Source: Ptychodera flava
Taxonomy: Eukaryota > Hemichordata > Enteropneusta > Ptychoderidae
Direction of reading: 5' to 3'
Assembly (NCBI RefSeq): GCF_041260155.1
Contig: NC_091932.1
Span: 47,293,129 to 47,357,128 of the forward strand
DNA: 64,000 nt
How positions within the stretch are numbered: position 1 is the first letter of the stretch; each line of letters starts with the position of its first letter. Positions 46,981 to 60,972 of the stretch are shown one piece after another. Below the pieces are notes generated by a model that was given only the letters and a program-made list of their open reading frames with translations, searched no databases and was not told where the DNA came from. The position numbers and the translations under genes were made by a program.

Positions 46981-49900
46981 GTACGAAGGAAAAGTGAAAT
47001 GATCTGATATAGTATGAAATACATTTTACATTTTTAAACATCTACCTGGCAGTCAGTAGAATTTTTTACCAATAAGAGATTTAAATAATGTAATACATAC
47101 TTTTTGTAGTGAATACGATTTCCAAATTTGTTTTTTTACGTTGTTGAGTTTGATTTGCATGGAGAAGGTGGCGGAGTACATAATTTATTGTTCAACTCTT
47201 GTTACAGGTGCGCGTTTGGTCGTCTTCTTCAAACTATTCTGTAACAATGTATATCTTCCGAGGTGAGCATGTGTATAAATTGTTATAAGCGATCAACTTG
47301 TTGGCTTTCTTATTAATTAAAGTCTCATTTTTGATCAAGAAACAAACAAACCTTCAATCCAGTTATCAAATCTGTCTCGTTCTGAACGCATCTTTTGCAA
47401 ATCACTTTTAGCAGTTATCCGCAAACTTCTTTGATCGGTTGTGGTGAATACTCTTGTCATCGGCCATATTTTTAAAAGATAACGGTGCCGATAATTGGGA
47501 CGATAGCAAGTAAATCTAAAAAACCTCTCAACCGATATTTGAAACGTATTGAAATGCACCCCAAAACAATTACCTTAACATTCAATTTGTCACGTCCATA
47601 TGCCCGTTACGAAAGGTGGAAGGGGTAGTACTCAAAAATATTTCGCAAAAGCGGGATTTTTTACACAAAAATTGAAAAATACTACCTTTGTAAAGTACAA
47701 AAATCACCACTTCTCAGGAGTTTCTCGTCAAAATGCATTGACACCTTGAACAACGTGCGTTGTATGACATTAAAAATTTTAAAAAAAAATAAAAAATGTT
47801 GGTAACCAAGGTGTCAACCAAGGTCATCATCCTTACAAGTTCGCGGGAAACACAAAGTGTAATCCATGAACACGACAGGCGTCTGGTCTTGACGATTTTC
47901 TGAACAAGGTTTATGTGATTGATAATTCTTTTTTATCCACTGTTTTGTTTCATAAATGCAAAGCCCTAGGATAAATATCGGCCTACATGTGGTTAGTCTT
48001 TTCATCGATAATTTTATCTTTTGGAACGCTATATTTCGGAACAAGTAAAAGAAGATGATTTCACATAAGTCATTTTCACTCTATTTATTTAATCTCTATG
48101 GAGAAAACTGAAAGATTCAGCCGTTTAATATCACAGACGTGTCGCTGCAGCGGTAAAGCCGGGTTTGAAGAGCGCCCGCACATGGCTGAATCATTCTCTT
48201 TATTCCCCTGAGAAGCCAAGAAAATCGACGACGCTCATTCATTACCATGAATTAACATTACTCTGTATATCGAATATGGCAGAAATTGGTTTCGCAACGC
48301 ATTTGCCGCATTTGAAGCCCAAACTTAAGAAGCAATGCTGCAGGTCTGAAAACTCAACATGGGTAGTACTTTTCATAACAAATATATAATTAAAGTTCCA
48401 TTAGCTGTATCTTCTAGCGATTTTTCCGTTAGTTTTGATTGAAATGATCGCTGGCTCATGTTGAATAGCCTGTCAAATAACAGAGAATCGCATATTATTC
48501 GGAAACATTACGTGCCCTACAACAAAATAACATGTGATTTTACAACGAAAATTTCAATTTTTGTCCGGACAGAAATACAAACTCTGTTGACACGCGGATT
48601 GCAACGTAGGCATTCTTCTGCACCTGCGCGAGTCATTTACAGCAATTTCAAAATACTTATGCCCGGTAATTACGTCGTAGTCCTTTGTCCGAGCACGTTG
48701 CGTAGCCAGATGTCTGGCAATCCACGACGCTATGTTGTTTTGATTCCGCAATAAACGTGAACTTGTACATCTCGCGTGATCGCGGCACCACCATATCTGC
48801 GTTCTCCCCAGCACGCTGAGCATGCCAGACGTCAACAAACGAGCTCGGAAGGGCAACACGTTTGAACAAAAATTAGCAGTTTTATATGGCTATAACATCA
48901 CTAATCATGTTTGTTTCTCCGTAAAACAACATTTGCCAACAAATATGAGCCTCCAACATGGAATTTTCCGAAGTAAAAAATGGTCAAAAGTTACAAATAA
49001 TGGCCCTTTAACAAAAAGCACACGGGATGACAGCCAAATAAATGTCAAGATTGGTTCAATTGATCAACCCAAATTGGAAAGGTACGAGATCGTCGAAAAC
49101 AACCCTTATCTTAAAGTTTGCATTTTCATGCCTGGTATGTCAAAGGCTTGAATGGCTGATACTTAATTTTTTTTTCCATAGTGGTCTGTTGTGTCACAGA
49201 ATTTGAAAACAACTACCCTTGCACACCACAAATAACTACTAAAATCTAGCAATAACACGAGATAATATTCAAAGTGTTTCCTTACGAGAACAAAGTGACC
49301 ATTTAAGGTCAAATTTTGCACATAGTGGCATTAGTGCTATTACTGTCAACCATGGCAACCGCTTTGGCCCTGCCAACGCTGCTTGCAGCTTTAATTACCG
49401 TTTGTTATTGACGGATGTGTCGATGAATTAAACGATTTTTCTTTTCACACGGAAAAGAAAGTGGTAGGGTATTTAAAGTGAGGGGGTCCTCTGAACTTTG
49501 CTAAAAGGCTGCCAGGGACCCCTACGACCGATGTAAACACTGTATCGAGGGTACGTTGGCGATTGATGAAAGTTAAAACATCTTTGTTAACGATTAATAT
49601 TGTAAAATGTAAATTTTGCAGCTATTTTGATGATGCATATCAGGCACAAAATACATTCTTTATAAACAAGAAAGTTGCACACGCGCAGTTCCGACGCCCC
49701 CCTCCCTTTAACAGTTGAAAATTGCTGCCATGTCTGCCCGTGTTGGAAATACATCTTAGATTAGTATATGACAACATTAACGTTTACATCCGCTTATGAG
49801 ATTATCAAAAACTACATCGAAAATACTTGGTTTATCGCGTCAACTTGCCATATACAAAAAACAATTGCAGAAGGCGGTACATGGGTTAGTAGTAGCTGTT

Positions 49901-50540
49901 CAGTGTCCGTCATCTGCTCAGTGTCTGTCTACTCTGAAACGACACTGCCAATCAGCTTGAAATTTAATTTTAAAGTGTACATGTAGTTCGGGTCTACGAC
50001 AGTTTTTCTGTGATATTAATGTTATGGCTAAAGAAATATGAAAATGAGTTCAGTCAATCAAGAAATTATAAAAAAATAAATCAAAAACTATCCAACTTAT
50101 GTTTACATTTTTGCCAAAATATAGTCTTACTTGGGCACAAATCTAAGTTTGATCAACTGGTAAAAACAAACGTAGGAGTGATCGCTCTATGACTTTGAAA
50201 TTGTGGTAATATTTGTATTTTGTGTTGATGCAGATTTTAGTTAGCTGAAACCAAGTTGATGACATAATTAATAGGCAAATGAACAAACATCATCCTATAT
50301 AGTGGTAAAAAATTCTAAAATAAGAAAGTATTTTCTCTGTAGTCGTAATTTCATAGGAGCAAACTGTCTTTGCAAACAGCATTTTCTTCTCCTTTGTGTC
50401 CAACAAATTTAGTTTGATCCAGAAAGGGGCTGAAAAGATAGTGACCTTTCACAAACATTGTTCAAACCTCATGACCCGATCCTAATTTACATTTGTCCGT
50501 TTTTAGAAGGTTCGAATACATTTATACGCAATTCCGTACA
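46981..50540. other. Intergenic, no supported gene
   Basis: The frame at 48822-49151 is the longest but has no domain or splice support. An X-box-like accatggcaacc occurs at about 49349. No transposon ends with duplications were found. Confidence 0.45.
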
Positions 50541-50661
50541 AATGGAAATTATAAAGGTGGGTTGATCATGTCAAATGAGGGAATGGAAGGGATAGGAATA
50601 CCCATGGTTTGCCGAATTGAGAATTGACCGGGGAAATTTGAAAAAAAGCGTTTTGAGGACG

Positions 50662-50666
<5 letters not shown>

Positions 50667-50715
<49 letters not shown>
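50667..50715. repeat. (AAT)n microsatellite
   Basis: About 16 uninterrupted AAT units; poly-Ile and poly-Leu frames across it are artefacts. Confidence 0.95.
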
Positions 50716-50718
<3 letters not shown>

Positions 50719-51039
50719 GGCAGTATTGCTGAAGGCAATGAGTACTTGGGCCGTGATAGAGTAATTTTGAGGACAATATATACTACTATTCAAATATGGT
50801 CTTGAATTTCCTCCTGTCAATTAGGCATTTGATTAACTGGTTATTAAACGAAGCAATGGCATGACAACAGCAAAATATGTCTAGCAACTTTTGTGGAGTT
50901 TGAGGCAGGGGTTCTTTATTTATAGTGGAAATTGCTTAAACTCCTTAAATATTCAAATTACAGCAAATTTTTTTGTTCTCGATGGTAGATGTCTAATATT
51001 TAGATGGGCATATTTAGATTTCTACCCTATAGTTATCCC

Positions 51040-51700
51040 TATACACCAAAATCGGACATCCAGCTCTATTGGCTTGCTCAGAATGAGATATGCGCATAAT
51101 TAATGAGGTACAATATGTGGTGTCATAAGGTGTCCCATCATACCAAATATGAAGGGTGTAGCACTTGTAGTTACTGAGTTGTGGACAAATATATATATTT
51201 GAGGTCAAAGGTCATTGAGGTCATGTGACATTTTGTCAAAATAATTGTATTGCTAAGTTATTCCTATATACCAAAAATCAGACCTCTAGCTCTATTGGCT
51301 CGCTCAAAATTAGATATGCGCATAATTAATGAGGTACAATATGTGGTGTCATAAGGTGTCTTATCATACCAAATATGAAGGATGTAGCACTTGTGGTTAC
51401 TGAGTTGTGGACAAATATATATATATATTTGAGGTCAAAGGTCATTGAGGTCACGTCACATTTTGTCATAATAATTGTATTGCTAAGTTATTCCTATATA
51501 CCAAAATCAGACCTCTAGCTCTATTGGCTCGCTCAAAATTAGATATGCGCATAATTAATGAGGTACAATATGTGGCGTCATAAGGTGTCCCATCATACCA
51601 AATATGAAAGGTTTAGCACTTGTGGTTACTGAGTTATGGACAATAATGTATATTTGAGGTCAAAGGTCACCAAGGTCACATGATATTTTGTCAAAATGTC
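51040..51700. repeat. About 228-bp tandem repeat, three copies, with DR1 motifs
   Basis: The phrase ctctattggct starts at 51064, 51290 and 51519, giving periods of 226 and 229 bp. Each copy holds atatgcgcataattaatgag, a ggtgtc..atcataccaaat block, and the perfect direct repeat AGGTCA-A-AGGTCA with a third AGGTCA three or so bases later. The three copies are about 90 percent alike by eye. The array ends in a cggacggatatgac segment related to 52061-52120. Confidence 0.9.
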
Positions 51701-52362
51701 TGAGATATCTGCGTGAACCGATGGACTCACTGATGGACTCACGGACGGATATGACCCAATCTATAAGCCCCCTGGACTTTATCCGTGGGGACAAAAAACT
51801 GTGTCAATGCATCCTTTAGGCAATATGAATACGATGAGAAACTAAATTTTTATTTTTCTTGGCCTTATACATGGTAGTCTATGGAGAACTGCCTTATACA
51901 TGGGAGTGTATGGAGGTGTAAACTAAAAAGTCCTCTAACATGGCCAAATTCGATCGCATTGTGAAACAAATCGACGTGCATCTGTATGGGGTTGGGTACT
52001 ATTCTTGTGCAAAGTTTGAAAGAAATTGACCAGGGCATGTCTGAGATATCTGCGTGAACGGACGGACGGACGGACTGACATGACCAAACCTATAACTCCC
52101 CCAGGACTTCGTCCGTGGGCACTAAAAACAACGCAACAGTTATTACAGCTACACCGGCGGTAGGTTCATATCCAGAGCCCCGTACGGTCTGCCGCCGTCG
52201 CTTGAAAACCTTACCTAGATGAAATTTTGTCTATAGGCTGAAATTTCGCCGAAGTTTGACAAAATTGCATCGATTTTTCAGGTTCATATCCGACATTTTT
52301 GAGTTTTGAGTGCAGACAGAAATAAGTTTTGAGGCAACATGGCTGCGACCCCATGTTGACCC

Positions 52363-52681
52363 CTAGCCCTGCGTACGATGCTATGTGCTACAGCTAACAC
52401 ACAGCATCGTACGCAGGGCTAAAAGTAGCGAGAGTTGCCGACATCGACGGTTATTTACGAGAAGTGAATGAAAGACTGTCATTTTTGGAAGCGATCGAGT
52501 AGCTGAGGTAGGCTGGGATGCGACTTGGGCCCAAGAACGCTGAATTTCGGCAGTAATTTGGCTTTTTACGTCAAGTCCCAAAATGGATTTGAAGTCACCG
52601 AACCTACGTACGGGTCTTTGCAGGGCTGTGGTGAGCGGGGCGATTAGCTGTAGCGGAACACAGCATCGTACGCAGGGCTAG
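52363..52681. mobile_element. hAT-like MITE with palindromic left end
   Basis: The ends are CTAGCCCTGCGTACGATGCT and its reverse complement, about 35 bp of terminal inverted repeat including gctacagctaa. It is flanked by TTGACCC (52356-52362 and 52682-52688; 8 bp if the next C is counted), the size expected for hAT elements. Directly inside the left end an inverted third copy of the terminus (52395-52418) makes a 60-bp palindrome. The 319-bp element has no coding capacity. Confidence 0.82.
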
Positions 52682-52689
52682 TTGACCCC

Positions 52690-54104
52690 AAGTGAAAATG
52701 TGTTCGCGATCAAATCTTCCTATATTTTTTCAGAATTTTCGACAAAATCATTGCTTCTTAAATCTTTTGTAAAATATAAAATACTAAAATAAAAATGCGA
52801 TGTGCCATGTCTCCAGATTTCTAAAATATCGTTCGTTGACCGTTCGACGGAATACTCATTTCACAAACTTGTGACGCAGTTGAAATTCAATACTGACCGC
52901 CAAATAATCTTAATGAGACGAGATCATTCTATACATCCTCCAAATTATCCAACCATTCGCGTTAGAGTTCAGCTCGCTTAGAGTATCATAACATTCTTCG
53001 GCCTTCGTTTAGATCGACCCTAATCTCTCCCATTCAGGAAATAAATAACTTACACAAGCTACCTTGACAAAACTTCGTGCACCATCGAGGACCAAACGCA
53101 CTACAAATCTGTCTTGACGTCATCATCTCCTTACATGGTAATCGGCATACCGTATTTTTAGCAAAGGAGACACAGAATACGTCGGAGTATTCAGTTTCAA
53201 AACGTATTACATTGTGTGATGTTGTCAAAAAAAGGTAATGTTACTGCAGTGGTATAAATTACAAAACACAAAAGTTCAAATCAGTTTATATTGACTGGCT
53301 TTACCCAACATTTCATATTGTTTCTTATGCCAGATTTGACCACGTGCTTACTGGCGACCCCTTTACATGCAAATTTTGTGTCAAATGGTGTGTTCTGCTG
53401 GAAAACAAACGTACGATTTCTATATGAAGGAGGCGAAATTTGCCCTCAAAACTCGAAACCACCCCTTACGGGGTGTACCTAGCTATTTTGAACGAGCTTC
53501 TCGAATCTGCAGCTCTATTTCGAAATGATGGTGTGGTTTTCTCAGCTCAAGGATAAGTGTTCTCCATCGCTGTGGGCATTACTATTCTCAACTGGGGGTA
53601 CAGTTTCCAGTCGTAATGTTTTTCATTGTGTCCGGGATATAAAACCTTTCTTTTCACACTTAATACTTTGATTAACACTAGTCCACATCTTGTCAGCGAT
53701 TAAACATGTTTCAAGTTTAAATGTTAAATTCTGGTCTCGAGCCCTCTTGTTCGACCAAACTGAAATTACCCCTCCCACTTTGGCTCGTCCAGTGGGTGTA
53801 GCAAGGGTCGTGCCATCGCCTAGGAAACGGAGGGTGCATTAATTGTTGCATTTCGATGCACATTTTGATTATATTCAGAAGATTTTGTGGCAAAAACTCA
53901 GATAGAGAAGCATTAATATTCACATCTCACTTATTCAAGACTGGCTGAGAGCAGCACTTCCATTCAGTTAACATCATTACGCCATTTATTATGCCAAGAA
54001 AGATGAAGCCAAGACATTTTGCCCTCCCTGGTCTCAGCCAGAATGGTTATACCTTACAGAGTTTTTTCCCACGGAATGAAAACAAATGTACTTGGGCTGA
54101 GGCC
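52690..54104. other. Intergenic, no feature seen
   Basis: I see no supported exon, RNA or mobile element here. Confidence 0.45.
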
Positions 54105-55732
54105 CAAGTACAATAATAATTAATAAGTATTATATAGAAATAATAACGAGAATAATAATAGGTTCAATTCTGTGAAATTTCACCATAAGGGTATTTTGGG
54201 TTGAAAAGACCAAATATGATATCGATTTCACTGCCCCATGTTTCCATGGTAACCATTTTAGGGGTTGAAAATTTCAGTTTTTCTAATATCCAATGAAAAG
54301 TTACTTTGATTGATATGAAAATTATCTAGCGGGGGGAGTTCGGGTCAGAGAACACAAAAACCAGACTTATTTTAATGTTTTGAGTTGCTATGGTAACTAT
54401 TCTGGGATTGAAAATGTTACCTTTTCCCTAATTCCTATTAAAGAACTATTGATTGATGTAAAAATTGATGATAAGGTTTTTCTGGTTAGCAAACCAAAAA
54501 GAAATCACTCATTTTAATGTGAGATGTTTCCATGGCAACCATTCAGGAATAAAAATTACCAGTTTTTCAAAGATTCCATCTAAAATCCAGGAATCAACTG
54601 AATGTGTTATATCAAAGGGATATTTTGGTTTAGAAAGACCAAATATCCAGTGTAAAAATCCAGTAATCAACAGAAATATTTTACCAAAGGGTTATTTCGG
54701 GTTAGGAAGACAAAATATGATATCCATTTTTACTGCCCTGTGTTTCCATAGTAACCTATTTGTGTTTTAAAATTTCAATTATTTCCTAAGTCTATTAAAA
54801 GTAATCCAAGTTACCATGCGAATGCTCTCCTAAGTGTATTTATAACAGCATGAACTCCATGTTCATTTTTGTTTTGTTGCCATAGTATCCATTTCGGTAA
54901 CCACAGTTTTTTTATTTAAAACCATAGACCCTTGAGAGGTTCTATGTTAAACATAATTCACTGTTTTTTATTTATTTTATGGATTTCTAAGTAACAACTT
55001 TTAACATTTGTTCTATAATAATAATAATAATAATAATTGTAATTTCTTTGCCTTCATTCTAGAAAGAATAATAAAGATAATGTATATTGGGGCCATTTTA
55101 GTCAAAATTATGTTTTCCGTTAATTTTAGTGTGTTAGAATTAATTTAACATAGACCAGAAATAATTTTTCAAGCATTTTTAATTGTGTTTCATGCAGTCA
55201 TCCCAAATAAGTGTTATATAGTATATTACTAACTTATTATGCATTAATCGAATTAAGTTTATGCCTTCAAATTAATTTTATGTCCTGAAATTAAGTCTAC
55301 TACTAATAGTATCCGAACCCAATCCTCCTTATCACCCAATGTACAATTATATTTATCACAAGCAGTAACAGTAGCGCACAGTTTTTTTTGTTTTATTTAA
55401 AACATAATTCACTGGTAATTATTTATTTTAAGGATTTATAATTAACGACGTATAATAATGTTCATTAATATTTTGATTTCTTTGCCTCATTCCAGGAAGA
55501 ATAATGAAGACAAATTATATATTTCTGATTGTTTAACTAAAGTAAAATTATGGCCATGTAGTGGTGCATTATTTTTTGTGTGACCTGGCGTGACCCCATA
55601 AACTCTATGATTCTGATTATTAGCTAGATCTCCCCTTTCCATGGTAGCAATGGCTAAATTTGAACATGATCCCTGTATACCTTTAAACATTTTTTTTTAA
55701 ACCCAGCAGGTCAAGATCAGGGGAAATATTAC

Positions 55733-55820
55733 AAGTTAAATGTTTCATGTTTAATATTGCCCAGGGCTCGAAATTAAATGTTTCATGTTTAATATTGTCC
55801 AGGGCTCGAAATTAACTTTT
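55733..55820. repeat. Tandem duplication of a cagggctcgaaatta unit
   Basis: About 44 bp (aaatgtttcatgtttaatattg, then ccagggctcgaaatta) is repeated in tandem. It lies beside gcccactgg- and gtagcccggtg-type phrases that look like another dispersed repeat. Confidence 0.65.
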
Positions 55821-57449
55821 TTTTTCTGGTAGTCCACTGGGCAACCATATTCTGAAGTTGGTAGCCCGGTGACACTGGCTGGTAGCCCATGCATATTTAA
55901 GATCAGGGGTATCTTTTTCGTTAACCAGACAAGGAAGGGTTATTTTACAAGGTTCTGCCCAAGAAGTGAATTTTCTAGTCTTTTTTTTATGTGTATACTT
56001 GCACACCTTTAATGCCCAAGGAAACAGGTGTAATGGACGACAGTGGGACTCAAAAGTTTTGTGACCTATAAACAGCCCGTTTCACTCTCACAGTTGTATG
56101 CAAATTTTAAAAGTCGCCATGACAACATGACAACAATATGGCCTTTTCAGCACTGAGACATACTAGAAATAGACCATGGCCCATCTGTTGGGAGGAGGCA
56201 TAATTTCCGTGTCATTAGATAGCGTTGATCGCGATTTCGAGTTTGTTACTAAATATAGCTGCACGCGCGCGACTTTCTGACAAATAAGCTGAAATTCGGA
56301 CAGATTTTGTCATTGTATGCGCGGCTGTTGTTGTAGCTGGTAGTCTCAGTCATCAATTCATACGAATAAGTGTGACATGTGACGCTAAATAGCCTTTCTA
56401 ACACTCGCAGGTTTTATTTTCGTCGTTTATGCGGAAAATGCCGACAAATGTTTGTTTATGCATATTAATGAGAGAGAACAGCGACGACATTTGCGATCAG
56501 CGCTATTGATACCTTATTATTAAAATTCAACGAGAATGCTTTTTTATTGGCCATCGTTTCCTGTGCCTGTCATTCAAGTACGTCAGTTCAAATATGGAAC
56601 TTTGTTACAAGGTTCCACCGCACGGCCGGTCGTCTCCAGAACAAAGTCATACTATGGCAAATTTCTATGCCCAGCTGGGTTTGACTGCCTTTATCTTGCT
56701 CGTCCCAAAGTGACGGACGCATCTTTCAACCTTCAGCTTGGTGAAAAACGCATTTATTGATTCGCCAAAGGCCTTTTGACTCGCTTATTTTTGGACAAGT
56801 GTACATGGACATAGGAAAAAGTTAATGAATACTCACTGTTTCAGTGAATCCGCCATGATGAGAGTTCTCAAATCAAAAAATGTTGCCGAGCTCGAATACA
56901 AATGTCTTCAACGTCATTGTTATACAAGAGTTAGCATTCCAAAGTCTGTCGACCTGATTTTTTTCAAAGTTTGGAGAAGGCCGGCATTTCAATCTGAATG
57001 ATTGAACGACGTGAAACGCAAAATTCCATCGCATATTATCTGGCAATATGTACAGTAGAAATACTGTATACCGTCGCTCCAGGTACGTATAAGCTTATAC
57101 TCCACAAAATGGCCACAGGCGGCGTGAACTTTCTGAAAGGATTTCCTAAACGTCCTACTTGTTACCTTAGGGACTCACTTGTGATGTCCTGAAAAGTATT
57201 CTCTGCAGTAATTCCAGTTTCTGTCAACATGCAAAGCTCAACAACAAGATTATAGCACGAGACGTAGTGTACAGACTACACATTCACACGCAGGTAAACT
57301 CAATTGCGCATGCTCATATTGGCAGACTACACTGGCAAACGAGTGCGCATGCGTGAAGGTATATTTGCAGCAAATACACTGGCATAGACTCTCCACAGTC
57401 GCTGTGCCTTTTTTTTGTGCGCGCCCATGACTGCCACGATGGGCCTGCA

Positions 57450-57531
57450 TTCGAACACCTCTTTTCAGAATTCCAACAGCTTCAATGAACTGTTATTAGA
57501 TTTCTATTTAATACTTATAGCCCCTAAACTT

Positions 57532-57626
<95 letters not shown>

Positions 57627-57770
57627 AATAATAATAATAATATTGTTGTTTATTATTATTATTATTATATTATTATTATTATTATTATACAAGTTTAGGG
57701 CTATAAGTATTATATAGAAATCTAAAAACAGTTCATTGAAGCTGTGGGACTTCTGAAAAAAAGGTGTTGT
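57450..57770. repeat. Inner palindrome with AAT/ATG/ATT centre
   Basis: Arms of about 85 bp (57450-57535 and 57688-57770) are inverted copies containing cagcttcaatgaactg and aatacttatagcccc. The 150-bp centre is a run of AAT, then ATG, then ATT repeats, itself close to self-complementary. It sits at the inner edge of the right arm of the 4.1-kb inverted repeat. Confidence 0.85.
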
Positions 57771-58205
57771 TACTCCTGAATGGTTGCCATGGAAACATCT
57801 CACATTAAAATAAGTGTGATTTTTCTGGTGTGCTAACCAGAAAACCCCTTATTATCAATTTTTTACATCAATTAATAGTTCTTTAATAGGAATTAGGGAA
57901 AAAGTAACATTTTCAATCCCAAAATAGTTACTATGGCAACTCGAAACATTAAAATAAGTCTGGCATTTGTGTTCTCTGACCCGAACTTTCCCACTAGATA
58001 AATTTCATATCAATCAAAGTTACTTTTCATGGGATATTAGAAAAACTGAAATTTTCAACACCTAAAATGGTTACCATGGAAACATGGGGCAGTGAAATCG
58101 ATATCATATTTGTCTTTTCGACCCAAAATACCCTTATGGTGAAATTTTCACGGAAATTGAACCTATTATTATTCGTGTTATTATTTCTATATAATACTTA
58201 TTTAA

Positions 58206-60972
58206 TTATACAGAACGATTACAAGAGGTTTGTGTCCCATGGTCTCGAAACCAAAAAGATTTAAACATGCTGTGGTGTAGAACAAGATATCACAGTTGAC
58301 ATCAAAAACAAAAATGTGATTAGAAGAAAAAAAATCACCAAAAGTTCAAGCGTTTTGCCCTCTAACGGTTATTATGTGAAAATCATTGGATACGATTCAC
58401 CTGTTTTATGTAGAAGGAAAATAACGGAAAGATATTAAACAGTTACATTGATGATTATAATTGATATGTATTGATAGAACATTATGAATGAAGAAAATAG
58501 ATTTCCACGTGACCACGGTGTTCTACATCGGTTGATATCAATGGTCACTTCGACAAGTGTTAACAAAATTGCTCTGCTTTCTGAGGACAAATCCAAAGCG
58601 TCAATGTGTACGATATCAGACACAGATCGCGTAGCATTGGAATTACAAAATATCTAGCAGTTTTTGTTTTTTCTTGACAACAGAAATTCGCAGGACATTG
58701 AAGGACCTTGGAGGGCGCTATTATTATGTTCACTATCGAAAGATTCCACTATTGCATCCGTCCTGCTTGCAGTTTTATCGACAATCATAGTTCTCCACCT
58801 TTGATATTCCTCCTTATCAGTTATCATATCCTCAAGAATTACCCTTTGCACACATAACTGTCATCATTTCACACACACCGAATAGATAACCTTTCGCTTT
58901 GTACACAAAATCATAATCGACGTTAGATACTCATAACATACTCAGTCTGATAAAATCTGATTACAAACCTATCAGTTTCAACAATCAAAATACCAAACAC
59001 ACATTTTGAAACACTCTGTTATTGGATAGTCCAATTTGAAAGCTCCACAGGAAGAAAACGGTCTTGCTTGGGCCTTGAAATAGTCCAACACACGGCCGGC
59101 TCTAATGATCTGGTGTTCACTGGCTTCGCTAAATCTCAACACAAACCTACTGTGCCAACACAACCGCCATACCTCGCTATGCTTTCCCCAATATCACTGT
59201 CCAAGCGTTAATTTACGTTTAAAAATTACCTTTATTTACATAAAATTTCTTGACTTTCATTTTTTAAAGTATAACTGGCGCTTGAACAAAATAATAAATC
59301 AGCCGAAAGCGAAAGACAAGACCCTATGACGAAAAGTAACGATCCGAGTGCCGAATTCATTCCATACAAGATTTGAGAAACACACTCGCTGAACCTATCA
59401 GCTTACGCTTTACTGGTTTCGTATTCGTAACTTCAAGTATTGGGATTTCCTATTTGCTGAGCCGACAGACAAATGGAAACCTTTTCAACAACTGACAGAA
59501 TGACGTCACATGCTGCAAGTTGATCACAGTGACTTCTTTCTTTCTCCTTTGTAATAAACTGAAACAATCGTCTTTATTACAAATCTCATTGACTTGTCTG
59601 ATCTACGTAACTGTGAACTACTTTTCAGATAAGCCTGGCCAGGCATTATTGACGTACCAGAATAATAATCAATTATTGACAAATACTAAAGTACGACATT
59701 AGTAAATAAAAATAGCACTGGTAATGTATTCATAAATATGAGTTAATCCCAATGATCACAAGGAGTTGTGTAAACATCGATTAATTATACGTACCTATTT
59801 AACGATTAAATTTATTGTGGGTGTAATATTTCTTGAAGTACATGTACATTTGTTCCGGATATCATACAATATTGACATTGCGTTTATTTCACCAAGGCGT
59901 TTACCATACTTGTAAAGGCATTATCTCTCGTCCTGGCACTGCTGAAGGATTTGCCGGCATATCAACAAACATTCAGGTTTTGACATTGAAACAAGAGTAT
60001 TTAAATTTTCCTAACGGTTACTGTTATGTTTCTAATTGAAATATATGATCTTAAGTAAATGCTGAGATATTTTACGTAAAAAGGGACTACTAGTCGTCCG
60101 AATGTTGAATTTATGGATCCTTCGAATAATGAATACTTATGGACAATATCACTTTTTGTGCGCGAACAAAACAAGAGAAAGGTAAAGCCTTTGACGAAAG
60201 ATATGACAAACTACTGAGGCAGACGAATATGATAGACTAAAGGTGCATGATGTTTCTCTATCATAGTCTGATAGTATGGTCTGCTGTATGTAAGTCGTCT
60301 ACTGGGTGACAATGAAAAGCATACATGGATGATATAAAGGTAAATGGGTTCACATAACATATCAATTAAACTGTGTGAAAACCTGATTTATCTATCTCTA
60401 TGATTGGTAAAAATATAGAAAGTAGAAAAAGGAATGTCTAAAGTAAGACAAACTGTGACAAAACATTGGGATAATGGTTTGTAAATAGCAATGAGGTGGT
60501 ACCAGGTCTTGAAGGCACTTGGCTATATTCGATTTACATTCTTGGCGCCATAGACTCTCTATCCATGAACTATCTCTGTCCGTGTACTGTAAACTTATGT
60601 ATATTGAACTAAATTATGGGCAATGGTGGTATTTAATGACGTTATTGCAAATTCCTAGTTAATAATGCTCAATAGACTAAACAACCTTGATGTGGCACAA
60701 GCGGTTGTAGGTCTATTGAAACAGTCATCGTACCACCGGAAGCGACAAAATCATTTTCCGACACATATGTTACATAACTTACAGGTACAACAATTTAGCT
60801 TAACGAATGTGACCAGTGACGAATATGCTGAAACACCCCTTAAAAAACAGGTGTCCTGTGATGGTGTTGTACAATATCTCGCACACCCCATATTTTAATA
60901 TGCAACTGTTGGCCTTGTTGAAAAGTAGTGAAGTTTGGCAATTCCTTTATTTCCCATTATACATCAGGACGA
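58206..60972. other. Intergenic, 3' side of the kinase gene
   Basis: I see no supported exon. TTTATT at 60946-60951 (AATAAA on the minus strand) lies 22-27 bp past the kinase stop codon. It could be its poly(A) signal, which would give a very short 3' UTR. Confidence 0.4.

Larger units (their letters stand above)
54105..58205. mobile_element. 4.1-kb composite element with long inverted repeats
   Basis: Left arm about 54105-54570 and right arm about 57770-58205 are inverted copies over roughly 440 bp, near 90 percent alike by eye. Shared blocks include caccataagggtattttggg, tgccccatgtttccatggtaa and gatgtttccatggcaacc. The interior has further partial copies of the arm unit (54605-54780), two related segments near 54950 and 55400, and an inner palindrome at 57450-57770. 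No transposase or other long frame was recognised. A foldback transposon or a nest of related insertions both fit. Confidence 0.75.

Noticed and set aside
48822..49151. 109-codon plus-strand frame
   Set aside because: No recognised domain, no splice context and no paralogue; length is within chance for this much sequence.
57415..57803. Overlapping 99-100-codon frames on both strands
   Set aside because: AAT/ATG/ATT repeats at the centre of a palindrome give open frames with Ile, Met or Asn runs.
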